A stretch of DNA of 64,000 nucleotides from Couchioplanes azureus. GTDB lineage: Bacteria > Actinomycetota > Actinomycetes > Mycobacteriales > Micromonosporaceae. Numbering within the stretch: position 1 is the first letter of the stretch; each line of letters starts with the position of its first letter. Where the stretch lies: assembly GCF_014648355.1 (NCBI RefSeq), contig NZ_BMQY01000001.1, positions 682,001-746,000 on the forward strand. Direction: 5' to 3'. Below, one piece after another: positions 52,514-61,381 of the stretch. The translations under genes and the position numbers were made by a program. Under the pieces are notes generated by a model. It was not told the DNA's origin. It ran no database searches and was given only the letters and a program-made list of their open reading frames with translations.

Positions 52514-53122
52514 TCAGGCGTAGAGCTTGACGAAGGACGCCACCGCGTCCGCGACGAGCTGCACCGCGATGGCCGCCAGCAGGAGACCGGCGATCCGGGT
52601 CAGCACCTCGATCCCCGCGGGCCGCAGCAGTTTGACGATCCCGCCGGAGAACCGGAGCACCAGCCACACCGCGAACATGACCGCGAGGATGGCCAGGCCG
52701 ATCATCGTGTAGTCCCCGGCACCGTCCGCACGCTGCACGAACAGCATGGTCGCCACGATCGCGCCGGGCCCGGCGAGCAGCGGGGTGCCGATCGGCACCA
52801 GCGCCACATTGGCCGTTCCGCCCTGGTCCTCCGACTCGTCCACCTTGCCCGTGAGCAGCTGCAAGGCCACGAGCAGCAGCAGCAGACCGCCCGCGCCCTG
52901 CAGCGCCGGAAGCTGGACGTGCAGATAGTCGAGCAGCGTCTGCCCCGCGACCGCGAAGATGACGATCACGCCGAGCGCGAGCAGGACCGCCTGGGTGCCC
53001 GCCCGCGTACGTTCCTTGGTCGGCATCGTGCCGGTCAACGCGAGAAAGACGGGCACCATGCCCGGAGGGTCGACGATCACCAGGAGGGTCACGAAGGCCT
53101 CGCCGAACAACTTAAGATCCAC
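52514..53122 (-). CDS. MarC family integral membrane protein
   Basis: A 202-aa protein with six transmembrane helices and the family motif VIVDPPGMVPVFLALT near the N-terminus, with a second repeat PIGTPLLAGPGAI. MarC-type proteins are of uncertain transport function. GTG start at 53122. Confidence 0.88.
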   Translation of the reverse strand: MDLKLFGEAFVTLLVIVDPPGMVPVFLALTGTMPTKERTRAGTQAVLLALGVIVIFAVAGQTLLDYLHVQLPALQGAGGLLLLLVALQLLTGKVDESEDQGGTANVALVPIGTPLLAGPGAIVATMLFVQRADGAGDYTMIGLAILAVMFAVWLVLRFSGGIVKLLRPAGIEVLTRIAGLLLAAIAVQLVADAVASFVKLYA

Positions 53123-53173
53123 GGGCCCAACCTAGGCGGCGCCGCGGAGAACCGCCTTGAACTGCGAGAACCG

Positions 53174-54025
53174 TCACCCCAGGACGGGCACTCCGGTCGC
53201 GGCGGCCACGATTTTCCCGTACGCGGCAAGCTCGGTCGTGAAGGCCCCTAGCCGCACCGTCTTGTGCGTACCGTGGAAATCCGACGACCCGGTGACGACC
53301 AGGCCGAGTTCGCCGGCCAGCTTGCGCACGTGCGCGCGCTGCTCCGGCGTGTGGTCCTCGTGGTCGGCTTCGAGTCCGAAGAGGCCTTCCCGGGCCAGGT
53401 CGACGATCAGTTTGTCCGGCACGATGCGGCCCCGGACGGTGGCGTTCGGATGGGCGAACACGGTCACCCCGCCGGCCTCGCGCACCGCCCGCACGGCCTC
53501 GAAAACATCAAGATCAGCCTTGGGTACGAAGTAGCGCGCGCCCAACCAGCGGGACGCGAACGCCTCGTCGGTCGTGCGGACCAGCCCGGCACGGATCAGC
53601 GCCTGGGCGATGTGCGGCCGCCCGATCGAGCCGCCGGCCGCGTAGCCGCTGACCTCGGGCCAGCTGATGTCCACCCCGTCGGCGCGCAACCGGCCGACGA
53701 TCTTTTCGGCCCGCTGCTCACGGTCGCTGCGCAGCCGCGCGAGGTCGGCGGCGAGCCGCGGCTCCGCCGGATCGAACAGGTACGCGAGCAGGTGCAGCGG
53801 GATCGCCGGTTCGACGCCGTGCCAGCGGCAGGAGAGCTCGGCGCCGCGTACCAGAGTCAAGCCTGCGGGCCGCGCCGCCGCGGCCTCCTCCCACCCGCCC
53901 GTGGTGTCGTGATCCGTGATGGCCATCACGTCGAGGCCCGCCTCGACCGCGGCGCTGACCAGCTCGGCCGGGGTCAGTGTGCCGTCACTGGCGGTCGAGT
54001 GGCAGTGCAGGTCGATTCTGGTCAC
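53174..54025 (-). CDS. PHP domain phosphoesterase
   Basis: A 283-aa polymerase and histidinol phosphatase (PHP) domain enzyme. The metal motifs are IDLHCHSTASDGTLTP, AITDHDTTGGWEEA, GIGRPHIA-like GSIGRPHIAQAL, VFAHPN and GSSDFHG. The family includes nucleoside-3',5'-bisphosphate phosphatases and 5'-3' exoribonucleases (RNase AM type). GTG start at 54025. Confidence 0.9.
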   Translation of the reverse strand: MTRIDLHCHSTASDGTLTPAELVSAAVEAGLDVMAITDHDTTGGWEEAAAARPAGLTLVRGAELSCRWHGVEPAIPLHLLAYLFDPAEPRLAADLARLRSDREQRAEKIVGRLRADGVDISWPEVSGYAAGGSIGRPHIAQALIRAGLVRTTDEAFASRWLGARYFVPKADLDVFEAVRAVREAGGVTVFAHPNATVRGRIVPDKLIVDLAREGLFGLEADHEDHTPEQRAHVRKLAGELGLVVTGSSDFHGTHKTVRLGAFTTELAAYGKIVAAATGVPVLG

Positions 54026-54068
54026 TCGCAGACGCTATCGGGTGGCCGCCACGGTGCGGGTACGGATG

Positions 54069-54962
54069 TCAGGCGTCGTCGCCCGCGTCACCGTCTTTGC
54101 CCAGCCGGGCCTCGACCGCCTGCGGCTCGTACATCTCCTCCACCACCCGCAGGTAGAGCTCGTTGGGGTTGGGCAGGTGCTTGACCTCGCGCAGCGCCTG
54201 GTCCTGGCCCGCCGACTCGAGCACGAACGTGCCGTAGCTCAGCATGCGGCCGAGCGCGGACTGTTCATATTTCATGTCGGTGACCCGGAGCAGCGGCATC
54301 ATCGCGACCCGCCGGGTGATGATGCCGTTGACCACCATCACCCGCTTGTTGGTGAGGATGAAGCGGTCGAAGTACCAGTCGCCGACCTTCCAGGCGACCC
54401 AGCCCATCACGCCCAGCCAGATCAGCACCGCGGCCGTGACCAGGCCGTCGATGTTCTGCCGGGTGAGGAAGCCGGCGAGGTAACCGAGCAGCAGCGTGGC
54501 GCCGATGCCGATCAGCAGCGGGGTGGACAGATGGATCCAGTGCCGCTTCCACTCGCCGCGGTAGCGCTCGGTCGGGAAGAGATAGCGGGAGACCAGTGTG
54601 GTCGGCTCGTCCTCGAGCGGCAGCACCCGCCGGGGTCCACCCGGGACGCCCGCGCCGTCCCCGCCGAGGCCCTGCAGCTCTTCCTCGGTGAAGACGGGAG
54701 GCTCGTACTCGCCGGGATCCCGGTAGCGTTCCTGCTCCCGCGTCTCGTAGTCGTCGCCGTAGGCCGCGCTCGGCGAGTAGCCGGCGTCCGATGAGTACCC
54801 TGCGCTGGGCGAATAGCCCGGACCGTCCGCCGAGGCCCGGCCCCGGGCGTACTGCGGGCCGTCGTCGGAGAAGGCCGGATCGTTGTAACCGAAGTTCTCG
54901 TCGTCGTCCTGAGGGCGACGCGCACCCTCACCATCAGGTTGCCGCGGCTCACCAGGACCCAT
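54069..54962 (-). CDS. PH domain-containing membrane protein
   Basis: A 297-aa protein. The first 120 residues are disordered with Tyr/Ser/Gly repeats (GYSPSAGYSSDAGYSPSAAY). Two transmembrane helices (about 150-200) precede a bacterial PH domain (DRFILTNKRVMVVNGIITRR...MPLLRVTDMKYEQSALGRML). It resembles YdbS/YdbT-type proteins but with a single domain. ATG at 54962, 9 nt after the small membrane protein stop. Confidence 0.85.
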   Translation of the reverse strand: MGPGEPRQPDGEGARRPQDDDENFGYNDPAFSDDGPQYARGRASADGPGYSPSAGYSSDAGYSPSAAYGDDYETREQERYRDPGEYEPPVFTEEELQGLGGDGAGVPGGPRRVLPLEDEPTTLVSRYLFPTERYRGEWKRHWIHLSTPLLIGIGATLLLGYLAGFLTRQNIDGLVTAAVLIWLGVMGWVAWKVGDWYFDRFILTNKRVMVVNGIITRRVAMMPLLRVTDMKYEQSALGRMLSYGTFVLESAGQDQALREVKHLPNPNELYLRVVEEMYEPQAVEARLGKDGDAGDDA

Positions 54963-54971
54963 GCGCCGATG

Positions 54972-55130
54972 TTAAGCGACGAGGTTGGTGAAGAACGTTC
55001 CGAAACCGCGGGCGATGTCCCCGATGGTGGAACCGAGCGACTCGAAGACGGCCGCGGCCGAGTTCGGGTTGAACGCAATGAAGAAGATCAAGAATGCGAT
55101 GCCAAGCCAGGTGAGTACCTTCTTGATCAT
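54972..55130 (-). CDS. Small single-pass membrane protein
   Basis: A 52-aa protein MIKKVLTWLGIAFLIFFIAF..., with one hydrophobic helix and a polar amphipathic C-terminus (FESLGSTIGDIARGFGTFF). The ATG at 55130 follows a GGAGGAG site; a longer frame starts in non-coding DNA. It is probably co-transcribed with the PH-domain gene, 9 nt downstream, and may be its partner. Confidence 0.75.
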   Translation of the reverse strand: MIKKVLTWLGIAFLIFFIAFNPNSAAAVFESLGSTIGDIARGFGTFFTNLVA

Positions 55131-55257
55131 GGCGGGCCTGCTCCTCCGTTGCGGGTACGGTCGACGCCGCGGCAACACTCACGGTATCAGTTTCGCTGCT
55201 CAGTGTGAACATTGTGGCCGAAAAGCCGATACCGTTCCCGCAGGTCAGCCCGAAACG

Positions 55258-55932
55258 TCAGACCCGGCCGTGCAGGTAGGGCGACGGCGCTCCGTACACA
55301 AGCTCGGGCGGAATCCCGTCCGACAGGTCGTGCAGGACGACATGCTCGGCGAGGAAGTAACCCGCGCTTGCGGGCCACGCTACCGCATAGAGCCACATTC
55401 CTTTGGCCTCACTCACATAGGCGCTCCGGTCCTCCGGGGACTTGACACACCACAGTGGAGTCGGATGCCCGCCGGCCTTGATCTTGGCGTGCGGTCCGGG
55501 CCGCCCACCGCCGTCGCCGAGCGCCTCGGCGATCAGATAGCCGGGATCGATGCCGGGAATGCCGGCGAAACGCGTGCCCAGCCCGACGCCGGGCTGCTCG
55601 GCGATGAGCACCAGGTCGGCCGGCCCGCCGCCGAGCGGGTCGGGGCCGCTGCACGAGAGCGCGGTCGCACAGACACCCGATCGGTCGTCACCCGCCCAGC
55701 CGACGCCGGTGACCATCCAGCCGGTCGGGAGCGGCCAGGGACACCACAGGGGCATGCGCCCGACCGAACGGACGGGCTGGCGCACGGCGCTCTCGAGGAT
55801 CTCCGGCCCGATATGGTCGGCCACGTGGAACGGGTGGACGTCGCCACAGTTGTCGCAGCGCCATTCACTGTGCATCAGGTCCGGCGGCCGGACCTGAGCA
55901 GCACAACGGGGGCAACTCACCGTGACACCCAC
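55258..55932 (-). CDS. DUF6758 family protein with zinc ribbon
   Basis: A 224-aa cytoplasmic protein. The N-terminal zinc ribbon has CPRC and CDNC (residues 7-30). The remainder includes GRMPLWCPWPLPTGW, DPLGGGPADLVLIAEQPG and AKGMWLYAVAWPASAGY, a pattern I recognise from a conserved actinobacterial family often labelled phosphotransacetylase-like. No enzymatic motif is visible. ATG at 55932. Confidence 0.8.
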   Translation of the reverse strand: MGVTVSCPRCAAQVRPPDLMHSEWRCDNCGDVHPFHVADHIGPEILESAVRQPVRSVGRMPLWCPWPLPTGWMVTGVGWAGDDRSGVCATALSCSGPDPLGGGPADLVLIAEQPGVGLGTRFAGIPGIDPGYLIAEALGDGGGRPGPHAKIKAGGHPTPLWCVKSPEDRSAYVSEAKGMWLYAVAWPASAGYFLAEHVVLHDLSDGIPPELVYGAPSPYLHGRV

Positions 55933-56212
55933 CCTCTAAAGGTGCGGGTCGGGGCGCCCCCCGTCAAGCGGATCGGCAGAACCCGAACGGAAGGGCAGGC
56001 GCGCCCCGGATCCGGGCGGCGCCGTGGTCTCGCCGCTCGGGCCGTCCCGCGGATACGGGGACGTTCGCTCCCCGCGGCAAGCCTCCAGGGGCGGGCGGCG
56101 CGCCCTCCCCGGGGGGTTCAGCTTGGGCGCGGCTGCGTGCGTGCGCCGAGGGTCATCGGAGGGCGGGCGTGAGCTCATCCGGGGTCGGCTCCGGGGGCTC
56201 GCACTTCCGAGG

Positions 56213-56887
56213 TCAGCTCGGGGGTGGGCCGGCGTGCGCTCGTACCCATGAATGCATCGCGATGCCGCTCGCCACGCCGGCGTTGATGGAGCGCGTGGAC
56301 CCGTACTGGGCTATCGAGAAGAGCTCGCGGCACGCCGCGCGGGCGGGATCGGAGAGCCCGGGCCCCTCCTGGCCGAAGAGCAGAATGCATTCTTTCGGGA
56401 GGGTGACCGTTTCCATCGGGCGCGAGCCCGGCAGATTGTCGATCCCGATGATCGGCAGACTCGCGCCGGCCGCCCACCGGACGAAATCCTCGATCGTCGA
56501 ATGGTGCCGTACGTGCTGGTAGCGGTCCGTGACCATCGCGCCCCGCCGGTTCCACCGCCGCCGGCCGACGATGTGCACCTCGGCGGCGAGAAACGCGTTG
56601 GCGTTGCGGACCACAGTGCCGATGTTGAAGTCGTGCTGCCAGTTCTCGATCGCGACATGGAATCCGTGCCGCCGGCGGTCGAGATCGGCAACGACGGCCT
56701 CGCGCCGCCAGTAGCGATACCGGTCGACGACGTTGCGGCGATCGCCGTGCGCGAGGAGCTCCGGGTCGTAGCGCTCGTCGTCGGGCCAGGGACCCGGCCA
56801 CGGGCCGACGCCGACCTCGAGGTAGGACTCGGTTGCGGCCATGGGAACGGGAAGCCCGCTGTCCGTGGTCACGTCGTCGGCCGTCAT
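56213..56887 (-). CDS. SpoU/TrmH family RNA 2'-O-methyltransferase
   Basis: A 224-aa SPOUT methyltransferase. The three family motifs are present: FNIGTVVRNANAF, LLFGQEGPGLSDPA and SINAGVASGIAMHSW, which form the knotted SAM site. The target RNA is unknown. The ATG at 56887 gives a normal length; a long upstream extension runs through a repeat region and is rejected. Confidence 0.9.
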   Translation of the reverse strand: MTADDVTTDSGLPVPMAATESYLEVGVGPWPGPWPDDERYDPELLAHGDRRNVVDRYRYWRREAVVADLDRRRHGFHVAIENWQHDFNIGTVVRNANAFLAAEVHIVGRRRWNRRGAMVTDRYQHVRHHSTIEDFVRWAAGASLPIIGIDNLPGSRPMETVTLPKECILLFGQEGPGLSDPARAACRELFSIAQYGSTRSINAGVASGIAMHSWVRAHAGPPPS

Positions 56888-56973
56888 GGTGGAGGACGGT
56901 AGCGGCGCAAGCCGCCGCCATGTCGGCCGGGCCCACTCGCGCACCGAAGGCCGGGAAAGCGGCCGCAGGAGGC

Positions 56974-57040
56974 GCCTGGAAAGCCGCCACAGGGCGACGC
57001 CTGGGAAGCCGCCACAGGACGACGCCTGGAAAGCCGGGAT
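56974..57040. repeat. 25-bp tandem repeats
   Basis: Units beginning GCCTGGAAAGCCGCCACAGG at 56974 and 56999, with a partial third at 57024. Non-coding, upstream of the SpoU methyltransferase. Confidence 0.7.
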
Positions 57041-57197
57041 GGCTGTCGGCGATCTTGGATGCCGGCCGGCGACGTCACGGCCCGGTCGATCCGTCAGGAG
57101 ACGCAATGAGCGGCGGGGCCCTCCCCGGCACCCGCCGCCCACGCTCTGTTGAGAAAGAGTTTGCCTCACGGTCCGTGCACATGTGAAGAGTTTTCAA

Positions 57198-57213
57198 AGT
57201 GACCCAAGTCACA
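57198..57213. promoter_or_regulatory. Crp/GlxR-like operator
   Basis: AGTGACCCAAGTCACA differs from the TGTGA-N6-TCACA consensus by one base and is a near-perfect dyad (GTGAC-N4-GTCAC). It sits in the AT-rich zone about 280 bp before the thioredoxin start. Confidence 0.45.
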
Positions 57214-57490
57214 TTAAGGTTTGTTATCTATTCTTGTCCGTGACGGCCGAATCGTTATCCAGGCGAGCTGGACAGGGGCGATGCTCCGACTCCCAGTACA
57301 TGGACAGGCGCCGATTAGCAACATCTGAAAACTCTCTCCCTACTTTCGGTTACGATCGGCCTGGCGCGTCCGCCGGCGGGTTCGAGAATCGTGCCTCAGA
57401 CCACGTGCCTGGCCGCCTTGGCACGGGAATTGCCGAGGTGGACGATCGGTTGAATGGCCACGTAGCCCCAATCCCGTGGACGGAGAGATC

Positions 57491-57856
57491 ATGGCGACCG
57501 TTACGTTGACCGCAGAGAACTTCGATGAGGTGACCGGCAAGGACGGCATCGTGCTGGTCGACTTCTGGGCCAGCTGGTGCGGGCCGTGCGTGCGCTTCGC
57601 TCCGACGTACGAGCGCTCCTCGGAGAAGCACCCCGACATCACGTTCGGCAAGGTCGACACCGAGGCGCAGCAGGAGCTCGCCGCCAAGTTCGACATCCGC
57701 TCGATCCCGACGATCATGGCAGTGCGCGACGGCGTCATCGTCTTCTCGCAGCCGGGCGCCCTCCCCGAGTCGGCACTCGAGTCCCTGATCGAGCAGGTCG
57801 AGAAGCTCGACATGGAAGACGTACGCAAGCAGCTCGCCACGTCCGGCACCGAGTAA
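57491..57856 (+). CDS. trxA: Thioredoxin
   Basis: A 121-aa thioredoxin with the active site WCGPC (29-33) in VLVDFWASWCGPC and the cis-Pro region RSIPTIMAVRDG. The C-terminal helix is slightly longer than in E. coli TrxA. The ATG at 57491 follows a GGAGA site; an upstream in-frame ATG is rejected. Promoter elements lie in the AT-rich region to the left. Confidence 0.93.
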   Translation: MATVTLTAENFDEVTGKDGIVLVDFWASWCGPCVRFAPTYERSSEKHPDITFGKVDTEAQQELAAKFDIRSIPTIMAVRDGVIVFSQPGALPESALESLIEQVEKLDMEDVRKQLATSGTE

Positions 57857-57912
57857 GGCCGGCCGCACCCCGGTCGAGCAACGCGGCCATCACGCCGCGA
57901 CCCATTGAGCAG

Positions 57913-57954
57913 CGCCGAAGCGCCGCGGATCGATCGATCCGCGGTGCTTCGGCG
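57913..57954. terminator. 42-bp palindromic terminator hairpin
   Basis: Two 21-nt arms, CGCCGAAGCGCCGCGGATCGA and its inverse, with one G-U position and essentially no loop. It lies 57 bp beyond the thioredoxin stop. Confidence 0.65.
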
Positions 57955-58150
57955 TTCCGGCACCCACAGCCCGGCAGCGCCGCCAGCGGGCAGCCACGCC
58001 GCCAGCAGGCAGCGGCGCCGCCATCGGACGGCGGCGCGCGACGGGCAGGTCCGTGCCGCCGTCCAGCACGTGCCCCCGCTCCGACCCCTGCGGACGATCA
58101 CCGCGGCGCCCCCTTCGTCCACAGGCCGGGTGAGGCGGCTGGACACCGAG

Positions 58151-58166
58151 TCGTACATGTGTTCGA
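58151..58166. promoter_or_regulatory. LexA (SOS) box candidate
   Basis: TCGTACATGTGTTCGA matches the actinobacterial SOS box TCGAAC-N4-GTTCGA at 11 of 12 fixed positions. It ends 9 bp before the ATG of the radical SAM gene, a position where LexA would block transcription. Confidence 0.5.
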
Positions 58167-58175
58167 ATCTTCGCC

Positions 58176-60125
58176 ATGCGATGGTCTCACCTGTCGGCAC
58201 CGACCGGCGACGACTCGCTCGTGGACGCAGCGCCGGCGGCCTCACCCCTGCCGCTGGCGCTGCCCGGGGCGACCGTCCGCACGTTCGACACCCCGGGCTT
58301 CTCCGGCATGACGTTCTACGAGATCAGGGCGAAGTCGATCATCAACCGGGTGCCGGGGGCCTCCCGCGTACCGTTCCAGTGGACCGTCAATCCCTACCGC
58401 GGCTGTTCGCATGCCTGCTCCTACTGCCTGAGCGGCGACACCCCGATCCTGATGGCCGACGGCTCGACGCGGCCTCTGTCGCAGCTCCAGGTGGGCGACG
58501 CGGTGCTCGGCACGAGGGGCGCCGGAGCGCATCGGCGGTACGTGCCGACGACCGTCCTCGACCACTGGCCGACGTCGCGACCCGCGTTCCGGGTCACGCT
58601 CGCGGACGGCACCCGCCTCGTGGCCAGCGGAGACCACCGGTTCCTCACCGACCGGGGATGGCGGCACGTCAGCCCCGCCGAGCCGCACCAACCCGCCCTC
58701 GCCGTCGGCGACCGGATGTCCGGCGTGGGCCGCTTCGCCGACCCGCCCAAGGAGTCGCCCGACTACCAGACCGGCTATCTCTGCGGCCTGGTCCGCGGCG
58801 ATGCGGGCGCCGCCACCGGCCCGCGCGAGGGTGACGCGTGGATCCGCGCCGACGCCTATCTCGAGGACATCCCGCTGCACCACGCGCTGCGCTGGCCGGA
58901 AGCGACCTCGGGCGACTGGCGCAGAGGCTTCCTGGCCGGCGCCTTCGCCGCCACCGGCTCGGCGGACCGCCTGGCCATCGTGTTCACCAGCCGCGACCAG
59001 GGCTTCCTGGACCGCGTGACCGACGCTCTCACGCACCTCGGCCTCCCCAGCCGCCGCCCGCCTCACCCCCAGCTCGGCGGGGTCCACTCGGTCGAGGTGG
59101 TCCGCGATCTGTGGGCCGCTCTGCGGTTCCGGCACCTCACGGGAGTCTGCGAGGCGCCGCTGGACGCATCCGGGGTCGGCGTGCGCAGCGACGCCCAGCT
59201 GACCGTCGCCGACATCGAGGAGCTGGGGCTGACGCTCCCGCTCTACGACATCACGACCGGCACCGGAGACTTCATCGCCGACGGGGTGGTGAGCCACAAC
59301 TGCTTCGCCCGCAACACCCACACCTATCTCGACCTGGACGCCGGGCACGACTTCGACTCCAAGGTGGTCGTCAAGGTGAACGCCGGGGAGCTGGTGCGCC
59401 GCGAGCTGGCCGCCCCACGATGGACCGGCGCGCCCATCGCCATGGGGACCAACGTGGACGTCTACCAGCGGGCGGAGGGACGCTACCGCCTGATGCCGCA
59501 GATCCTCTCGGCGCTGCGCGACTTCGCCAACCCGTTCTCCATCCTGACGAAGGGCACTCTGATCCTGCGTGACCTGGCGCTGCTCCGGCAAGCGGCCACG
59601 GTGACGGCGGTGGGGCTGGCGTTCTCCGTCGGCTTCCTCGACGAGGCCCTGTGGCGAGCGGTCGAGCCCGGCACGCCCAGCCCCCGCCGGCGCCTCGACG
59701 CGGTGCGCCGCCTGACCGACGCCGGCTTCCCGGTCAATGTCCTGATGGCACCGATCCTGCCCGGCCTCAGCGACACCGACGAGTCCATCGAGGAAACGGT
59801 CCAGGCGATAGCGGCCTCCGGCGCGACGAGCGTGACCCCGCTCCCCCTTCACCTGCGCCCCGGCGCCCGCGAGTGGTATGCCGCCTGGTTGACCCGCGCA
59901 CACCCGCACCTGGCACCCCGCTACCGCGAGCTGTTCCGCGGCGGCTCCTACCTGCCCCAGCCGCTGCAGAACGAGATCGCCGCCCGGGTGCGCCTGGCGG
60001 CCCGCCGTCACGGCCTGCACCGGGCCGCCCCGGCGGAAGCCAGGCAGGTCGCCGGGGACAACGGCACCACCACAAATGCGAAGGTGATCAGGCAGGAAGA
60101 GCCGCGCCAGCTCACGCTCCTGTGA
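58176..60125 (+). CDS. Rv2578c-like radical SAM protein interrupted by an intein
   Basis: The 649-aa precursor has a 357-residue host protein and a 292-residue intein (84-375). The host is a radical SAM enzyme of the Rv2578c/SPL-like family (NPYRGCSHACSY, then after splicing CFARNTHTYLDLDAG). Its CxxxCxxC Fe-S motif uses Cys77, Cys81 and, only after splicing, Cys376. The remaining domain has GTNVDVYQ, ILTKGTLILRD, SVGFLDE and VLMAPILPGLSD motifs. Without splicing the cluster cannot form correctly. A LexA-like box sits before the start. The enzymatic reaction is unknown; DNA photoproduct repair is suggested only by family resemblance. Confidence 0.9.
   Translation: MRWSHLSAPTGDDSLVDAAPAASPLPLALPGATVRTFDTPGFSGMTFYEIRAKSIINRVPGASRVPFQWTVNPYRGCSHACSYCLSGDTPILMADGSTRPLSQLQVGDAVLGTRGAGAHRRYVPTTVLDHWPTSRPAFRVTLADGTRLVASGDHRFLTDRGWRHVSPAEPHQPALAVGDRMSGVGRFADPPKESPDYQTGYLCGLVRGDAGAATGPREGDAWIRADAYLEDIPLHHALRWPEATSGDWRRGFLAGAFAATGSADRLAIVFTSRDQGFLDRVTDALTHLGLPSRRPPHPQLGGVHSVEVVRDLWAALRFRHLTGVCEAPLDASGVGVRSDAQLTVADIEELGLTLPLYDITTGTGDFIADGVVSHNCFARNTHTYLDLDAGHDFDSKVVVKVNAGELVRRELAAPRWTGAPIAMGTNVDVYQRAEGRYRLMPQILSALRDFANPFSILTKGTLILRDLALLRQAATVTAVGLAFSVGFLDEALWRAVEPGTPSPRRRLDAVRRLTDAGFPVNVLMAPILPGLSDTDESIEETVQAIAASGATSVTPLPLHLRPGAREWYAAWLTRAHPHLAPRYRELFRGGSYLPQPLQNEIAARVRLAARRHGLHRAAPAEARQVAGDNGTTTNAKVIRQEEPRQLTLL
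58425..59300 (+). mobile_element. Intein with degenerate LAGLIDADG endonuclease
   Basis: 292 aa. Block A starts with Cys1 (CLSGDTPILMADG), block B is VASGDHRFLT with the conserved His, and the C-terminal blocks F/G read YDITTGTGDFIADGVVSHN followed by Cys+1, so all splicing residues are present. Between them are two LAGLIDADG-like helices: YLCGLVRGDAG and FLAGAFAATGS. In the second the catalytic acidic residue is replaced by Ala/Thr, so homing activity is probably lost. The insertion site is immediately before the third Fe-S Cys of the radical SAM motif. Confidence 0.88.
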
Positions 60126-60314
60126 CCTACCGGCGGCCGCTCGGGCGGGAGTCTTGTGATCTACCGACATCCGCTCACCCGGCAACTCCGGCGATCCACC
60201 GACGCCCGCCCGCGCCGCGACTCCGGCGATCCACGGACCGCCCGCGCGCGCGGCAACTCCCGGTTGCTGCCCGGTTCGGGGCGTCATCGGGCCCGGCGTC
60301 GATAGAGTCGAGAC

Positions 60315-60722
60315 ATGAGGAGTGCACAGCAGATCTTGGCGGAGGCCGATGTCATCGCCGTCGTCGGCGCCTCTCGCGATCCTCGTAAGCCGTCGCATTC
60401 CGTGCCGCTTCAGATGCTCCGGTACGGGTGGAAGATCATCCCGGTGAACCCGTTCGTCGACGAGGTGTTCGGCATCAAGACCGTGCCCACCCTGGCCGAC
60501 CTGCCGGAGCCCGTGGACCTGGTCGACATCTTCCGACCCGCCGCCGACGCCGTGGAGGTCGTCCGCCAGGCCGCGGCCATCAAGGCGCCCGCGGTGTGGC
60601 TGCAGACCGGCATCGTCTCCGCCGAGGCCCGCCGCATCGCGACCGAGGCCGGCATGGACTACGTCGAGGACCTCTGCCTCGCCGTCGAGCGGGCTGTCGG
60701 CAACCTCACCAAGCTGCGGTAA
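60315..60722 (+). CDS. CoA-binding protein (YccU-like)
   Basis: A 135-aa single Rossmann CoA-binding domain (VIAVVGASRDPRKPSHSV, IIPVNPFVDEVFGIKTVPTL, VDIFRPAADAVEVV, VWLQTGIVSAEA). Such proteins bind CoA or NAD but have no proven catalytic role. ATG at 60315. The 190 bp upstream contains short GATCCACCGAC-type repeats. Confidence 0.9.
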   Translation: MRSAQQILAEADVIAVVGASRDPRKPSHSVPLQMLRYGWKIIPVNPFVDEVFGIKTVPTLADLPEPVDLVDIFRPAADAVEVVRQAAAIKAPAVWLQTGIVSAEARRIATEAGMDYVEDLCLAVERAVGNLTKLR

Positions 60723-60874
60723 GGCCGCCGGGAGGCACCGGCCCCGCGGGTGGGACGGGGCGGCAGGGCGGCCGAGGACAAACCGGCGACTTCGGCCTGC
60801 TAGACACGCGGTATCGGGGTGAGCCGGTGCCCTCGCAGGCTAGTACGGTGCCGGGTGAACTAGGAGGAACTCTG

Positions 60875-61381
60875 ATGACCTACCCACCGCCGCCCGGTGG
60901 CACGCCGGACCCGTACCAGCCGCAGCAGCCCTACGGGCAGCAGCCGTCCTACGATCCGACCTCGCCGTACTCGCAGGACCCCTACGCGGCTCCGTCCAGC
61001 GGGGCGCCGTCGAGCGGGCAACCGTACGGGCAGCCGCCGCCGTACGGGGCGCCCACCAGCGGGCAGCCCTACGGTCAGCAGCAGTACCCGCCGCCGGGTT
61101 ACGGCCAGCCGTACGCGCAGCAGCCCTACGGCCAGATGCCGGCGCCCACCAACACGATGGCGATCCTGAGCCTGGTGTTCGCCTTCGTCTTCGCCCCGGC
61201 CGGCATCATCATGGGTCACGTGGCGAAGAAGCAGATCCGGTCCTCCGGCGAGTCCGGGGAGGGGCTGGCCACCGCGGGTCTGTGGCTGGGCTACATCATC
61301 ACCATCTTCTACGTGCTGATCTGCGCGTTTTCCATCCTCGTGCCGCTCCTCGCGGCCACCGCCAGCGTCTCGACCAACTGA
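60875..61381 (+). CDS. DUF4190 family membrane protein, Gln/Pro/Tyr-rich
   Basis: A 168-aa protein with a strong AGGAGGAA site before the ATG at 60875. The first 90 residues are a Pro/Gln/Tyr/Gly cytoplasmic tail with QPYGQ repeats. Two transmembrane helices follow with the DUF4190 linker GHVAKKQIRSSGESGEGLATAGL. Its paralog lies at 63077. Confidence 0.85.
   Translation: MTYPPPPGGTPDPYQPQQPYGQQPSYDPTSPYSQDPYAAPSSGAPSSGQPYGQPPPYGAPTSGQPYGQQQYPPPGYGQPYAQQPYGQMPAPTNTMAILSLVFAFVFAPAGIIMGHVAKKQIRSSGESGEGLATAGLWLGYIITIFYVLICAFSILVPLLAATASVSTN

Larger units (their letters stand above)
56888..57490. other. Repeat plus AT-rich regulatory interval before thioredoxin
   Basis: The left part holds 25-bp repeats (56974-57040). 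From 57,170 the DNA becomes AT-rich, with a Crp-like palindrome at 57198-57213 and TATCTATTCT shortly after. No gene is supported; this is probably the thioredoxin promoter region with a long leader. Confidence 0.55.
57857..58175. other. Interval between thioredoxin and the radical SAM gene
   Basis: It contains a large 42-bp palindromic hairpin (57913-57954), a GC-rich stretch with no coding character, and a LexA-like box close to the radical SAM start (58151-58166). Confidence 0.55.
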
